From assembly GCA_964606085.1 (NCBI GenBank), contig CAZSFD010000084.1, forward strand, positions 1 through 22,466: a stretch of 22,466 nt of DNA. The letters are read 5' to 3'. Below, in pieces: positions 14,381-21,363 of this stretch (position 1 is its first letter; each line of letters begins with the position of its first letter). Origin of the DNA: CAIQJJ01 sp964606085 (GTDB lineage Bacteria > Chloroflexota > Anaerolineae > Anaerolineales > UBA4823). The notes under the pieces were generated by a model that worked only from the letters and a program-made list of their open reading frames with translations, was not told the origin of the DNA and ran no database searches. Position numbers and translations under genes: made by a program.

Positions 14381-14429
14381 TCGTGAAACGTGATGCGTGA
14401 AGTTACGCATCACGTCTCTCGCATCACGC
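14381..14429. repeat. Heptad inverted repeat between hdrA and mvhD
   Basis: Seven in-phase 7-nt units, starting TCGTGAA and ending ATCACGC, again 49 bases long like the element at 12874-12922. ACGTGATGCGT (14388-14398) is mirrored by ACGCATCACGT (14405-14415). The hdrA stop (14424-14426) falls inside the last unit. It belongs to the same family as 11392-11413 and 12874-12922. Confidence 0.88.
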
Positions 14430-16424
14430 AACACTCATCAACAATCCATCCAACTGCGCCAAAATCTGTTCATCGCTGAACCCTGTGCCGCTGATGGCTT
14501 TGGCGGGGCAAGCGCCCACGCAGGTGCCGCAGCCCTGGCAGAGCGCCGGGTTGATCTCGCTGACCATGCGGTCGGCGTGGTAGAGGATGGCGCTGAAGGG
14601 GCAGAGCGTGTTGCAGATGCGGCAGCCGGAGCATTTGTCGGCGTCAATGCTGGCGCGGATTGGCTCCATGAGAATTTCTTTTTGCTCGATCTTGCCGATC
14701 ACGCGGGCGGCGGCGGCGGCTCCTTGCGCCACGCTGGCGGGGATGTCTTTTGGCCCCTGCACGCACCCGGCGATGAAGATGCCCTCGGTCATGGTGGCGA
14801 CGGGGTCGAGTTTGGGGTGGCGTTCGATCAGCCAACCCGAGTCCGAGCAGGCCAGCCCAAACAGACGCGCCACGTCTTTGTGGTCGCGGCGGGGTTCGAG
14901 CGCCGAGGAGAGCAGCACCATGTCCACGGGGATGCGGCGCTGTTTGCCCAGCAGCGTATCTTCGGCCTGGATGATCAGCTTGCCTTCCTCGCCGGGGTTG
15001 CGGGCGGCGTCGGTAATGGAGGCGACGCGCCCGCGGATGAAGTGGACGCCTTCTTCCAGCACTTTCTGGTAGAACTCGTCGTAGGCTTTGGCGGGCGTGC
15101 GAATGTCAATGTAAAAGTTGTAGACTTCGGCCCCGGTGCGCTCTTTGACCAGGTGGGCAAACTTGAGGCTCTGCATACAGCAGATGGAGGAGCAGTAGTT
15201 GTTATAGTTTTTATCGCGGCTGCCCACGCAATGGATGACGGCGACCGATTTGGGCACGGTCACGCCATCGCGCAGTACCACGTGGCCGCCGGTGGGTCCG
15301 GCCGAGTTGGTCAGGCGCTCGAACTCCAGGCTGGTGAAGACGTTGGCCAGGCGGCCATAGCCGTATTGCTCGATGCGCCGGGCATCGAAGAGTTCGTAGC
15401 CGGTGGCGAGGATGATCTGGCCGACTTCCAGTTGGAGTAGTTCGTCTTTTTGGGTGAAGTCAATGGCGTCGCGCGGGCAGAACTTTTCGCAGGCCCGGCA
15501 GGTGCCTTTCAAAAAGTAGGTGCAGTTCTCGCGGTCAATCACCGGGAATTTGGGCACGGCCTGGGGAAAGGGTGTGTAGACGACCTTGCGCAAGCCCAGC
15601 CCGGCCTCGAAAACATCGTCAATCACCTTCTTGGGACATTTTTCCTGACAGATGCCACAGCCGGTGCAGAGTTCGGTGTTGATGTAGCGCGCCTTTTGCT
15701 TCACGGTCACGGTGAAATTGCCCACGAAGCCATCCAGCGCGACCACTTCGGCCCACGACAGGATGGTGATGTTGGGGTGCGTGCCAGCCTGTACCATGCG
15801 CGGCGTTAGAATGCACGCCGAGCAGTCGAGGGTGGGGAAGGTTTTATCGAACTGGGCCATGTGGCCGCCGATGGATGGCTCGCGCTCCACCAGGTACACC
15901 GGATGCCCGGCGTCAGCGATCTCCAACGCGGCCTGAATGCCCGAAATGCCGCCGCCCACCACCAGCGTGGACGGGTGGATCGGCACGCGCAGCGGTTCGA
16001 GCGGCTTGTGCCAGATGATGCGCTCCACGCCGCCGGCGACGATGGCTTTCGATTTTTCGGTGGCAGCCTCGCGGTCTTTATGTACCCACGAAACCTGCTC
16101 GCGAATGCTGACCAGTTCGCACAGATACGGGTTCAGCCCGGCATTCTTGCAGGCGGTGCGGAAGGTGGCCTCGTGCAAGTGCGGTGAGCACGCGGCGACA
16201 ACGACACGCGTCAGGCCCAGGTTTTTGATGTCATTCTCGATCAATTCCTGTCCCAGGCTGGAACACATGAATTTGTAATCGCGGGCGATGATCACGCCGC
16301 GGTGCTGCAATTTCTCACCTGCCCACTTCGCCACCGCTTCCACATCCACGGTGGCAGCGATGTTCGAGCCGCAGTGGCAGACATACACGCCGATTTTTTC
16401 TTGGGGATGTTCGTGTTTGTGCAT
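14424..16424 (-). CDS. hdrA: HdrA-type FAD and iron-sulfur bifurcating subunit
   Basis: A 666-residue HdrA, the FAD subunit where electron bifurcation occurs in Mvh-Hdr complexes. In order: an N-terminal domain with VCHCGSNI (C16, C18) and C54; an FAD-binding GGGISG at 157-162; an inserted ferredoxin domain (C253, C256, C259, C263 and C301, C309, C312, C316); a thioredoxin-reductase-like part with CSSICC at 411-416; and a C-terminal ferredoxin domain (C598, C601, C604, C608 and C629, C632, C635, C639). No selenocysteine codon is seen. The ATG at 16424 has AGGAG upstream and is preferred to the ATG at 16442. It lies downstream of hdrB, separated by three palindromes. Confidence 0.95.
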   Translation of the reverse strand: MHKHEHPQEKIGVYVCHCGSNIAATVDVEAVAKWAGEKLQHRGVIIARDYKFMCSSLGQELIENDIKNLGLTRVVVAACSPHLHEATFRTACKNAGLNPYLCELVSIREQVSWVHKDREAATEKSKAIVAGGVERIIWHKPLEPLRVPIHPSTLVVGGGISGIQAALEIADAGHPVYLVEREPSIGGHMAQFDKTFPTLDCSACILTPRMVQAGTHPNITILSWAEVVALDGFVGNFTVTVKQKARYINTELCTGCGICQEKCPKKVIDDVFEAGLGLRKVVYTPFPQAVPKFPVIDRENCTYFLKGTCRACEKFCPRDAIDFTQKDELLQLEVGQIILATGYELFDARRIEQYGYGRLANVFTSLEFERLTNSAGPTGGHVVLRDGVTVPKSVAVIHCVGSRDKNYNNYCSSICCMQSLKFAHLVKERTGAEVYNFYIDIRTPAKAYDEFYQKVLEEGVHFIRGRVASITDAARNPGEEGKLIIQAEDTLLGKQRRIPVDMVLLSSALEPRRDHKDVARLFGLACSDSGWLIERHPKLDPVATMTEGIFIAGCVQGPKDIPASVAQGAAAAARVIGKIEQKEILMEPIRASIDADKCSGCRICNTLCPFSAILYHADRMVSEINPALCQGCGTCVGACPAKAISGTGFSDEQILAQLDGLLMSVA

Positions 16425-16434
16425 AAAGTCTCCT

Positions 16435-16560
16435 GTCAACATCCACTCCGCGGTGTTGACTTGCCGCCGGTTCGTTTTCTGTCAACATCCGCTCCGCGGT
16501 GTTGACTTGCTGTCGTTGCCGCAGAGCGGCGGGGGAGTTTGACACCGCGGAGCGGTGTCA
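16435..16560. repeat. Three related palindromes between hdrB and hdrA
   Basis: Two direct 26-nt copies (16435-16460 and 16481-16506) begin GTCAACATCC and end CGGTGTTGAC. A third, inverted copy at 16540-16560 has perfect 9-bp arms TGACACCGC and GCGGTGTCA. They fill the 140-nt gap almost completely. The first copy ends next to the hdrA ribosome-binding site. RNA processing, or balancing of hdrB and hdrA levels, is possible. Confidence 0.88.
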
Positions 16561-16564
16561 AGAG

Positions 16565-17551
16565 CTAGGGCTTTGGCATCGGCAGCGCCGATTTGGAGGG
16601 CTTCTGGGGCTTGTCGGCTTCATCGGGCGGCAGTTCGACGCCGATTTTTGCCAGTGCCGGGCGGGCATCTACAAATTCGCTGCCGATGCCCATACGCTTG
16701 GCGTCCATGCCGAAGGCCAGGCCCATCAGTTGGGTGAAGTACAAAATCGGCAGGTTGTAATCGGTCTTGAAGTATTTGTTGACATCGCCCTGGTAGGCAT
16801 CCAGGTTGAGCTGGCACATCGGGCAGAGTGTGACGATCAGGTCGGCCTTGTACTCGTGGGCGTTTTGCAGCAGTTGGCGTAACATCTCTAGCGCCACCGG
16901 CTGGCTGATCTGTGTCATGTGGCCGCCGCAGCAAGCGCTCTTGAGCGGGAAATCCACCACCTGCGCGCCCAACGAAGACATGAGCATATCGAGCGACATG
17001 GGATACTCGTGGCTGTCGAACTTCATCAGAAAGCCCGGACGCACGATCAGGCAGCCATAATAGGCCGCCACGCGCAGGCCCTTGAGCGGCCTGGTCACTT
17101 TGGCGGCGATTTTCTCCAGGCCCACGTCATCCATCATCACATGCAGCAGGTGGCGGGTGTGGATCGAGCCGGGGTCGTAGTGCAGACCGCCCTCGGCCAG
17201 GGCCACGTTCACTTTCTCGGCCAGGGGCTTATCCGCTTGCAGGTAGGCGTCGCCTTTGCTCAGGTTGAGGAAGCACGCCGAACAGGGGGCGATCAGGTCG
17301 GCAGTGGCGGCGGCACTGCCGTCGCCACTATTTTTGACGAACTGGCGCTGCGCCAGGGCCAGGTTGCGCGTCACCAGGGCGTAGGCGGCCATGCGGTTGA
17401 GGGCGATGTATTCGGTGGCTCCGCAGCAGTTCCAATCATCCACTTCCACAAATTCAAGGCCGAGGGCGTTGGCTACCGCCTCGCCAGATTGGTGGTACGA
17501 CAGGGCGTTTTTTTCGAGCGAGCAGCCGGGGTAGTAGGCGTATGGTTTCAT
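16565..17551 (-). CDS. hdrB: HdrB-type subunit with two CCG domains
   Basis: A 328-residue protein with two complete cysteine-rich CCG motifs: C10, C42, C43, C90, C93 and C167, C207, C208, C243, C246. In methanogens HdrB holds two non-cubane [4Fe-4S] clusters that reduce the CoM-CoB heterodisulfide. In bacteria the family accepts other, mostly unknown, disulfides or high-potential acceptors. The start codon shares one base with the hdrC stop (TGATG), so they are coupled. The last 24 residues are rich in Pro and Lys (DEADKPQKPSKSALPMPKP) and fall outside the conserved fold. Confidence 0.94.
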   Translation of the reverse strand: MKPYAYYPGCSLEKNALSYHQSGEAVANALGLEFVEVDDWNCCGATEYIALNRMAAYALVTRNLALAQRQFVKNSGDGSAAATADLIAPCSACFLNLSKGDAYLQADKPLAEKVNVALAEGGLHYDPGSIHTRHLLHVMMDDVGLEKIAAKVTRPLKGLRVAAYYGCLIVRPGFLMKFDSHEYPMSLDMLMSSLGAQVVDFPLKSACCGGHMTQISQPVALEMLRQLLQNAHEYKADLIVTLCPMCQLNLDAYQGDVNKYFKTDYNLPILYFTQLMGLAFGMDAKRMGIGSEFVDARPALAKIGVELPPDEADKPQKPSKSALPMPKP

Positions 17552-18132
17552 CAGATTTCGTCCTCCAACGATTTTGCTTTCGCCAGGATCGCCTTTAGCC
17601 CGTCTATGCCCTTGATTTTGGTTGGCGTCAGGTTGAGCCGGCCGCGCCGCATCATGCCCAGGCCGAAGGGGGCCAGTTTGATGGCGTCGAGGGGGTGGTG
17701 GGTCAGATGGTAGCGCGTGGCCAGCCCCAATTCAAAACTGCGCCCGTAGCCCTCCACGTAGTCAATAAAGGTTTGGGAGAACCCGGGCGCAGCTTTGGCG
17801 CTGGACTGGCGGTACAGCCCTTCTTGAATGGAAAAGCGCTTGAGCGTGTACATCAGGTCGGTGATGTGGATGCCCTGCGGACAGCGCACCATGCAGTAGT
17901 AGCATGAGACACAGTACCATGGGGCGTTGCTGCGCAGCACATCTTCCTTCATCCCGGCATTGATCAGGGCAAACAGGTGGCGCGGCGTGTGATCCATATC
18001 TGCCCCCGATGGACATGACCCCCCGCATGTGCCGCATTGAATACACATCTCCAGGTGAGATTCACCCGGCGTTGCTTTCACCACCCGCTCAAACAGGTTG
18101 GGTGCGCCAGCCTGTGTGGCTTGATGTTCCAT
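17551..18132 (-). CDS. hdrC: HdrC-type iron-sulfur subunit
   Basis: A 193-residue protein with two [4Fe-4S] motifs: C30, C33, C36, C40 (MCIQCGTCGGSCP) and C74, C77, C80, C84 (YCVSCYYCMVRCP). The rest is mostly helical. HdrC carries electrons between HdrA and HdrB. The ATG at 18132 has a strong AGGAGG; an upstream in-frame ATG at 18171 has no such site. It is the first gene of the - strand operon hdrC-hdrB-hdrA-mvhD-mvhG-mvhA. The leader RNA could fold so that the AGGAGG is paired. Confidence 0.93.
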   Translation of the reverse strand: MEHQATQAGAPNLFERVVKATPGESHLEMCIQCGTCGGSCPSGADMDHTPRHLFALINAGMKEDVLRSNAPWYCVSCYYCMVRCPQGIHITDLMYTLKRFSIQEGLYRQSSAKAAPGFSQTFIDYVEGYGRSFELGLATRYHLTHHPLDAIKLAPFGLGMMRRGRLNLTPTKIKGIDGLKAILAKAKSLEDEI

Positions 18133-18140
18133 AAAACTTG

Positions 18141-18166
18141 CCTCCTGGGTTGGTTGACCTGGGAGG
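18141..18166 (-). promoter_or_regulatory. Possible ribosome-site-masking hairpin in the hdrC leader
   Basis: On the - strand CCTCC (18166-18162) can pair with the Shine-Dalgarno GGAGG (18145-18141), and GGT with ACC inside it, separated by a symmetric CA/CA internal loop and closed by a 6-nt loop. The dyad is exact apart from that internal loop. A stem covering the ribosome-binding site of the first operon gene could limit translation. The stability is only moderate and no regulator is identified. Confidence 0.4.
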
Positions 18167-18249
18167 CGCAAAATGGTATTTTCCTGTCCCCATCACGCAT
18201 TAAGCGCCCCGCCAGCAGCTTAACGTTGTGTTTACGAAAAAGAAAGCGA

Positions 18250-18284
18250 AACCAAGAGAATTATCTTGGTTTTGCCGGGGTCAA
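18250..18284 (-). promoter_or_regulatory. Candidate hdr/mvh promoter with overlapping inverted repeat
   Basis: On the - strand TTGACC (18284-18279) is followed after 15 bases by TAATTC (18263-18258), a weak sigma-70-like pair. The -10 lies in the 6-nt spacer of an 8-bp inverted repeat, AACCAAGA/TCTTGGTT (18250-18271), so a repressor could bind there. The same stem, followed on the - strand by a T-rich stretch, could instead terminate the upstream gene at 18377. The gap 18133-18376 shows no gene. Confidence 0.35.
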
Positions 18285-18376
18285 GCTAGTGCTAAATTGC
18301 ATGGGATAAGGTGACAATTGTCCTGTCGAGGTGTCTTCTGATAAAAGTGGACAGACTTCGGCAGCCTTTGGCCTGC

Positions 18377-19189
18377 CTATCGAGCGTGGCGCGGCCTGAT
18401 CTCCTGGCGCAGGCTGGCCTGGATTTCGGGCGCAAACTGCTCGATCACCTGGCGGATGACCCAGGGTGTATCGGGGTTGTTGGGGGCTTGCAGGTTGTCG
18501 CGCAGGAAGTAGGCGGTTTCCGAAGGGGAACGGCGCTGCAAGGCGCGCAACAGGCTAACCAGGTCTGGGCGCACGGCAGAAGGCAGCACGCGCGTCAGCG
18601 AAGCGATGCGTGCAAAGATGGCCGGCAGGTTTTCGTAGGCCGGATCATCGGCCAGGCTTTGCAGCAGGCGCAGGCCGGCTTGCAGGTTGAGGATTTGCGT
18701 GCGGTTGAGCCAGCTTTCGGCCAGGTCGAGCAGGCTTTCGGGGCGGCGCTGGCGCAGTTTGGCCGAGCCGCTTTGCAGTAAGGCGTTCAGGATTTGTTCT
18801 TCCGGGGCCGATTCGATCCAACTGCGCAGGCAGGCGATGATTGGCGCAGGCGGATTGACCGGCAGCCCGCCCAACACGCCCGCGGCCAACAGGCGATGCT
18901 CCAAAATAGGACGCTCCCACAATGCCTGGCATAACGTCAACCCGGCTTCGGGCGCAGCGCTGGCGAGTGGGATCACTTCCTGCTGGATTTGGCGCAGCAC
19001 GGGCGCTGGCACGTTGTACGCTTGCAGCAGCGACGGGCGGCTTTCCCCCGAAACACCCGGCCGATAGGCGCGGTTAGCGTAGAACTCGCAGAGATCTTCC
19101 AGCCCGCGCACAAAGGTGGCGGGCTGGTCAAAGGTCAGGGCTAATTCGGCGGCCTGATGTTTCAGGCGGGCAGGTTGGATGGCAGGCAC
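18377..19189 (-). CDS. Helical repeat protein, AlkD/HEAT-like
   Basis: A 270-residue, probably all-helical protein. The start MPAIQPARLKHQAAELALTF and the pattern of short amphipathic helices (VPAPVLRQIQQEVIPLASAA, LLAAGVLGGLP, GLRLLQSLADDP, SETAYFLRDNL, PWVIRQVIEQFAPEIQASLR) resemble the HEAT-repeat fold of AlkD-type DNA alkylation repair proteins. I cannot see enough active-site detail to assert glycosylase activity. The start is a GTG at 19189 with no clear ribosome-binding site; no other plausible start keeps the N-terminal helices. A small hairpin (18360-18377) lies at the stop. It is separated from proS by a repeat, and its relation to the Hdr operon downstream is unclear. Confidence 0.6.
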   Translation of the reverse strand: MPAIQPARLKHQAAELALTFDQPATFVRGLEDLCEFYANRAYRPGVSGESRPSLLQAYNVPAPVLRQIQQEVIPLASAAPEAGLTLCQALWERPILEHRLLAAGVLGGLPVNPPAPIIACLRSWIESAPEEQILNALLQSGSAKLRQRRPESLLDLAESWLNRTQILNLQAGLRLLQSLADDPAYENLPAIFARIASLTRVLPSAVRPDLVSLLRALQRRSPSETAYFLRDNLQAPNNPDTPWVIRQVIEQFAPEIQASLRQEIRPRHAR

Positions 19190-19238
19190 AGGTTATGCGG
19201 TTGTGGGAGGTAAGTTAGGCGCAAAGAGTGCCTAAAAT

Positions 19239-19320
19239 TGGACGCTGACAAACGCGGATTTACGCAGATTCAAATCTGTTTGGCTGTTTTCCGCGTTTTT
19301 CCGCGGTTGTCAGCGTCCAA
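19239..19320. repeat. Long hairpin between proS and the HEAT-like gene
   Basis: Bases 19239-19259 pair with 19300-19320 over 21 positions with one mismatch (outer arm TTGGACGCTGACAA). Inside, related 9-nt units such as ACGCGGATT and TACGCAGATT occur on the left, with complements such as CCGCGTTTT on the right. It resembles the 9-nt-unit elements at 2663-2739 and 7044-7101. It occupies most of the gap 19190-19348 and may serve as a terminator after proS. Confidence 0.8.
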
Positions 19321-19348
19321 TTGGCTGTTTTGTTCGGTAGCAATTTGC

Positions 19349-20782
19349 TCAATAAGCTTTGGCAAAGATCACTTTTTCGCTGGCTGGCGCGCCACAAACG
19401 ATACACTTTCCGCTGCCGCCGGGCTGTTCGAGCGGAATGCAGCGCGTGGTGGCTTTGGTATCTTCCTTTACCTTTGCTTCGCATTCGGCGCTGCCGCACC
19501 ACCACGAAAGGGCGAAAGCGCTATCCACCACCTGGCATAATTCGGCGTAATCCTGGGGGTCGAGGGTGTTGGCCAGGCGGAAGGCGAGCGCTTTCTCGTA
19601 CATGCCTTTTTGGATCGTTTGCAGCATCTCGGCCACCTGCGCAGCCAGATTTGCCCGCGGCACGAAGGATTTGCCTGCCTTGCCGGGCATGTCGCGGCGG
19701 GCGAAGGCCACGCTGTTCTTCTCCACGTCTTTGGGGCCGATTTCGATACGCAGGGGTACGCCGCGCATTTCCCAGTCGTTGAACTTGAAGCCGGGGGTCA
19801 CTTCCTCGCGGGTATCCACCTTCAGGCGGAAATCTTTCAATTCCTGGCTGACTTCATCCACCGCGGCCAGCACCTTGGCTTTTTCATCGTCGTTCTTGTA
19901 AATCGGCACGATCACGATCTGGATCGGGGCCAGGCGCGGCGGCAGCACCAGGCCCTGGTCGTCGCCGTGCGTCATGATGATCGCTCCGATGAAGCGGGTG
20001 GAGAGACCCCACGAGGTCGTCCAGCAGTGCTGCAGGGTGTTATTGGGGTCGAGATATTGAATGTCGAAGGCTTTGGCGAAGTTTTGCCCCAAAAAGTGCG
20101 ACGTGCCCGACTGCAAGGCGCGCTTATCGCCCATCATGGCTTCGATGGTGAACGAGCGCACGGCCCCGGCGAACTTTTCTTTCTCGCTCTTGCGGCCAGG
20201 GATGACCGGCACGGCGGCTTCGTTGACGGCGAAATCGGTGTAGACATCTAACATGCGGCGGGTTTCTTCTTCCGCTTCTTGTGATGTGGCGTGGGCGGTG
20301 TGGCCTTCCTGCCAGAAGAATTCCAGGGTGCGCAGAAACAGGCGGGTACGCATCTCCCAGCGCACCACGTTGGCCCACTGGTTGATCAGCACCGGCAGGT
20401 CGCGGTACGATTTGATCCACCTGGAATACATATAGCCGATGACGGTTTCGGAAGTCGGGCGCACCACCAGCGGCTCTTCAAGCTTTTCGCCGCCGCCGAT
20501 GGTCACAACGGCCAGTTCGGGCGAAAAGCCTTCCACGTGTTCCTTCTCTTTTTCGAGGAACGACATGGGGATGAACAATGGGAAGGCGGCATTGACATGC
20601 CCGGTGGCCTTGAAGCGCTGATCGAGCGCTTGCTGGATGTTTTCCCACAGCGACCAGCCGTAGGGCCGCACGACCATGCAGCCGCGCACGGGGGCGTAAT
20701 CGGCCAGTTCGGCGCGCTGGACGAGGGTGTTGTACCATTCGGAGTAATTTTCAGAGCGGAGGGGGAGTTTTTCTTCGGACAT
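19349..20782 (-). CDS. proS: Prolyl-tRNA synthetase, archaeal/eukaryal type
   Basis: A 477-residue class II aminoacyl-tRNA synthetase that charges tRNA-Pro. Motif 1 is around AAFPLFIPMSFLEKEKEH, motif 2 is RTRLFLRTLEFFWQEGHTAH, and motif 3 is THGDDQGLVLPPRLAPIQ. The Pro-site loop VVRPTSETVIGYMYSRWI is present. There is no bacterial editing (INS) domain. The C-terminus instead carries the zinc-binding domain of the archaeal/eukaryal-type enzyme, with cysteines in WWCGSAEC, TRCIPLEQ and KCIVCG, ending AKAY. This type also occurs in several bacterial phyla. The ATG at 20782 lacks a Shine-Dalgarno and follows a heptad-repeat array. Confidence 0.96.
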   Translation of the reverse strand: MSEEKLPLRSENYSEWYNTLVQRAELADYAPVRGCMVVRPYGWSLWENIQQALDQRFKATGHVNAAFPLFIPMSFLEKEKEHVEGFSPELAVVTIGGGEKLEEPLVVRPTSETVIGYMYSRWIKSYRDLPVLINQWANVVRWEMRTRLFLRTLEFFWQEGHTAHATSQEAEEETRRMLDVYTDFAVNEAAVPVIPGRKSEKEKFAGAVRSFTIEAMMGDKRALQSGTSHFLGQNFAKAFDIQYLDPNNTLQHCWTTSWGLSTRFIGAIIMTHGDDQGLVLPPRLAPIQIVIVPIYKNDDEKAKVLAAVDEVSQELKDFRLKVDTREEVTPGFKFNDWEMRGVPLRIEIGPKDVEKNSVAFARRDMPGKAGKSFVPRANLAAQVAEMLQTIQKGMYEKALAFRLANTLDPQDYAELCQVVDSAFALSWWCGSAECEAKVKEDTKATTRCIPLEQPGGSGKCIVCGAPASEKVIFAKAY

Positions 20783-20792
20783 TTTTTTATTT

Positions 20793-20820
20793 CTGATAGT
20801 TGATTTTTGATTGCTGATTT
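20793..20820 (-). repeat. Four in-phase heptads between the LOG gene and proS
   Basis: Units CTGATAG, TTGATTT, TTGATTG and CTGATTT follow one another without gaps. They resemble the heptads inside mvhD at 13923-13950, almost 7 kb away. They occupy the leader of proS and may explain its missing ribosome-binding site. Confidence 0.75.
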
Positions 20821-20829
20821 GCCAATTTG

Positions 20830-21363
20830 CTAGATTTGAAGCATTTGCACAGCTTCATCCATGGTAGCGGCGAAGCTCAGAAGTTGTTGCTGGTGGGAGG
20901 GGGTGTAGGCGGCCTGGCTGTGGTAGAAGGCTTCGACCGTTTCGCGCCAGCCAGCGCCCACCAGAATCAGCGGGCGGGGTGGCAGGGCGGCGATGATCAG
21001 CAAGTTCCACATCAGGGCGAACTCAGCCAGTGTGCCAGGGCCGCCGGGCAGGGCGATGGCGGCGTCACACTGCTCGATCAGGGTGAACAGGCGTTCCTTC
21101 AGGGTGGGCGTGCGCCATTCTTCTTTCATCCAGGCGTTGGCCTGGATCGGGCGCCAGCGCTCGATTTCCTCGCAAGTCACCCCGATCACATGTGCGCCGG
21201 CCTCATTTGCGCCGCGGCTGACCGCTTCCATCGTACCCATATACCCGCCGGTCAGCACGGTGTAACCTTGTGCGCCGAGCAGTGATCCCAAGTGTAGAGC
21301 ATCCTGATAGGCCGGTTCGTGGGGGCGCGGCGCAGAGCCGCCAAAAACGGTTACACGCGTCAT
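20830..21363 (-). CDS. LOG-family (lysine-decarboxylase-like) protein
   Basis: A 177-residue Rossmann-fold protein of the LOG family. GGYMGTMEAVSRGANEAG (39-56) is the first nucleotide-binding motif, and PGGPGTLAEF (106-115) matches the PGGxGTxxE signature with E114. Well-studied members are cytokinin-activating phosphoribohydrolases that cut ribose phosphate from nucleoside monophosphates; bacterial members often have unclear substrates. The ATG at 21363 has GAGGGG upstream and overlaps the stop of the upstream kinase gene (ATGA, 21360-21363). A longer frame starting at 21501 would overlap that gene and is not credible. Confidence 0.88.
   Translation of the reverse strand: MTRVTVFGGSAPRPHEPAYQDALHLGSLLGAQGYTVLTGGYMGTMEAVSRGANEAGAHVIGVTCEEIERWRPIQANAWMKEEWRTPTLKERLFTLIEQCDAAIALPGGPGTLAEFALMWNLLIIAALPPRPLILVGAGWRETVEAFYHSQAAYTPSHQQQLLSFAATMDEAVQMLQI

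Noticed and set aside
14397..15440. + strand open frame of 347 codons opposite hdrA
   Set aside because: Low-complexity Ala/Gly/Asp-rich translation without motifs, shadowing the ferredoxin-rich HdrA gene.
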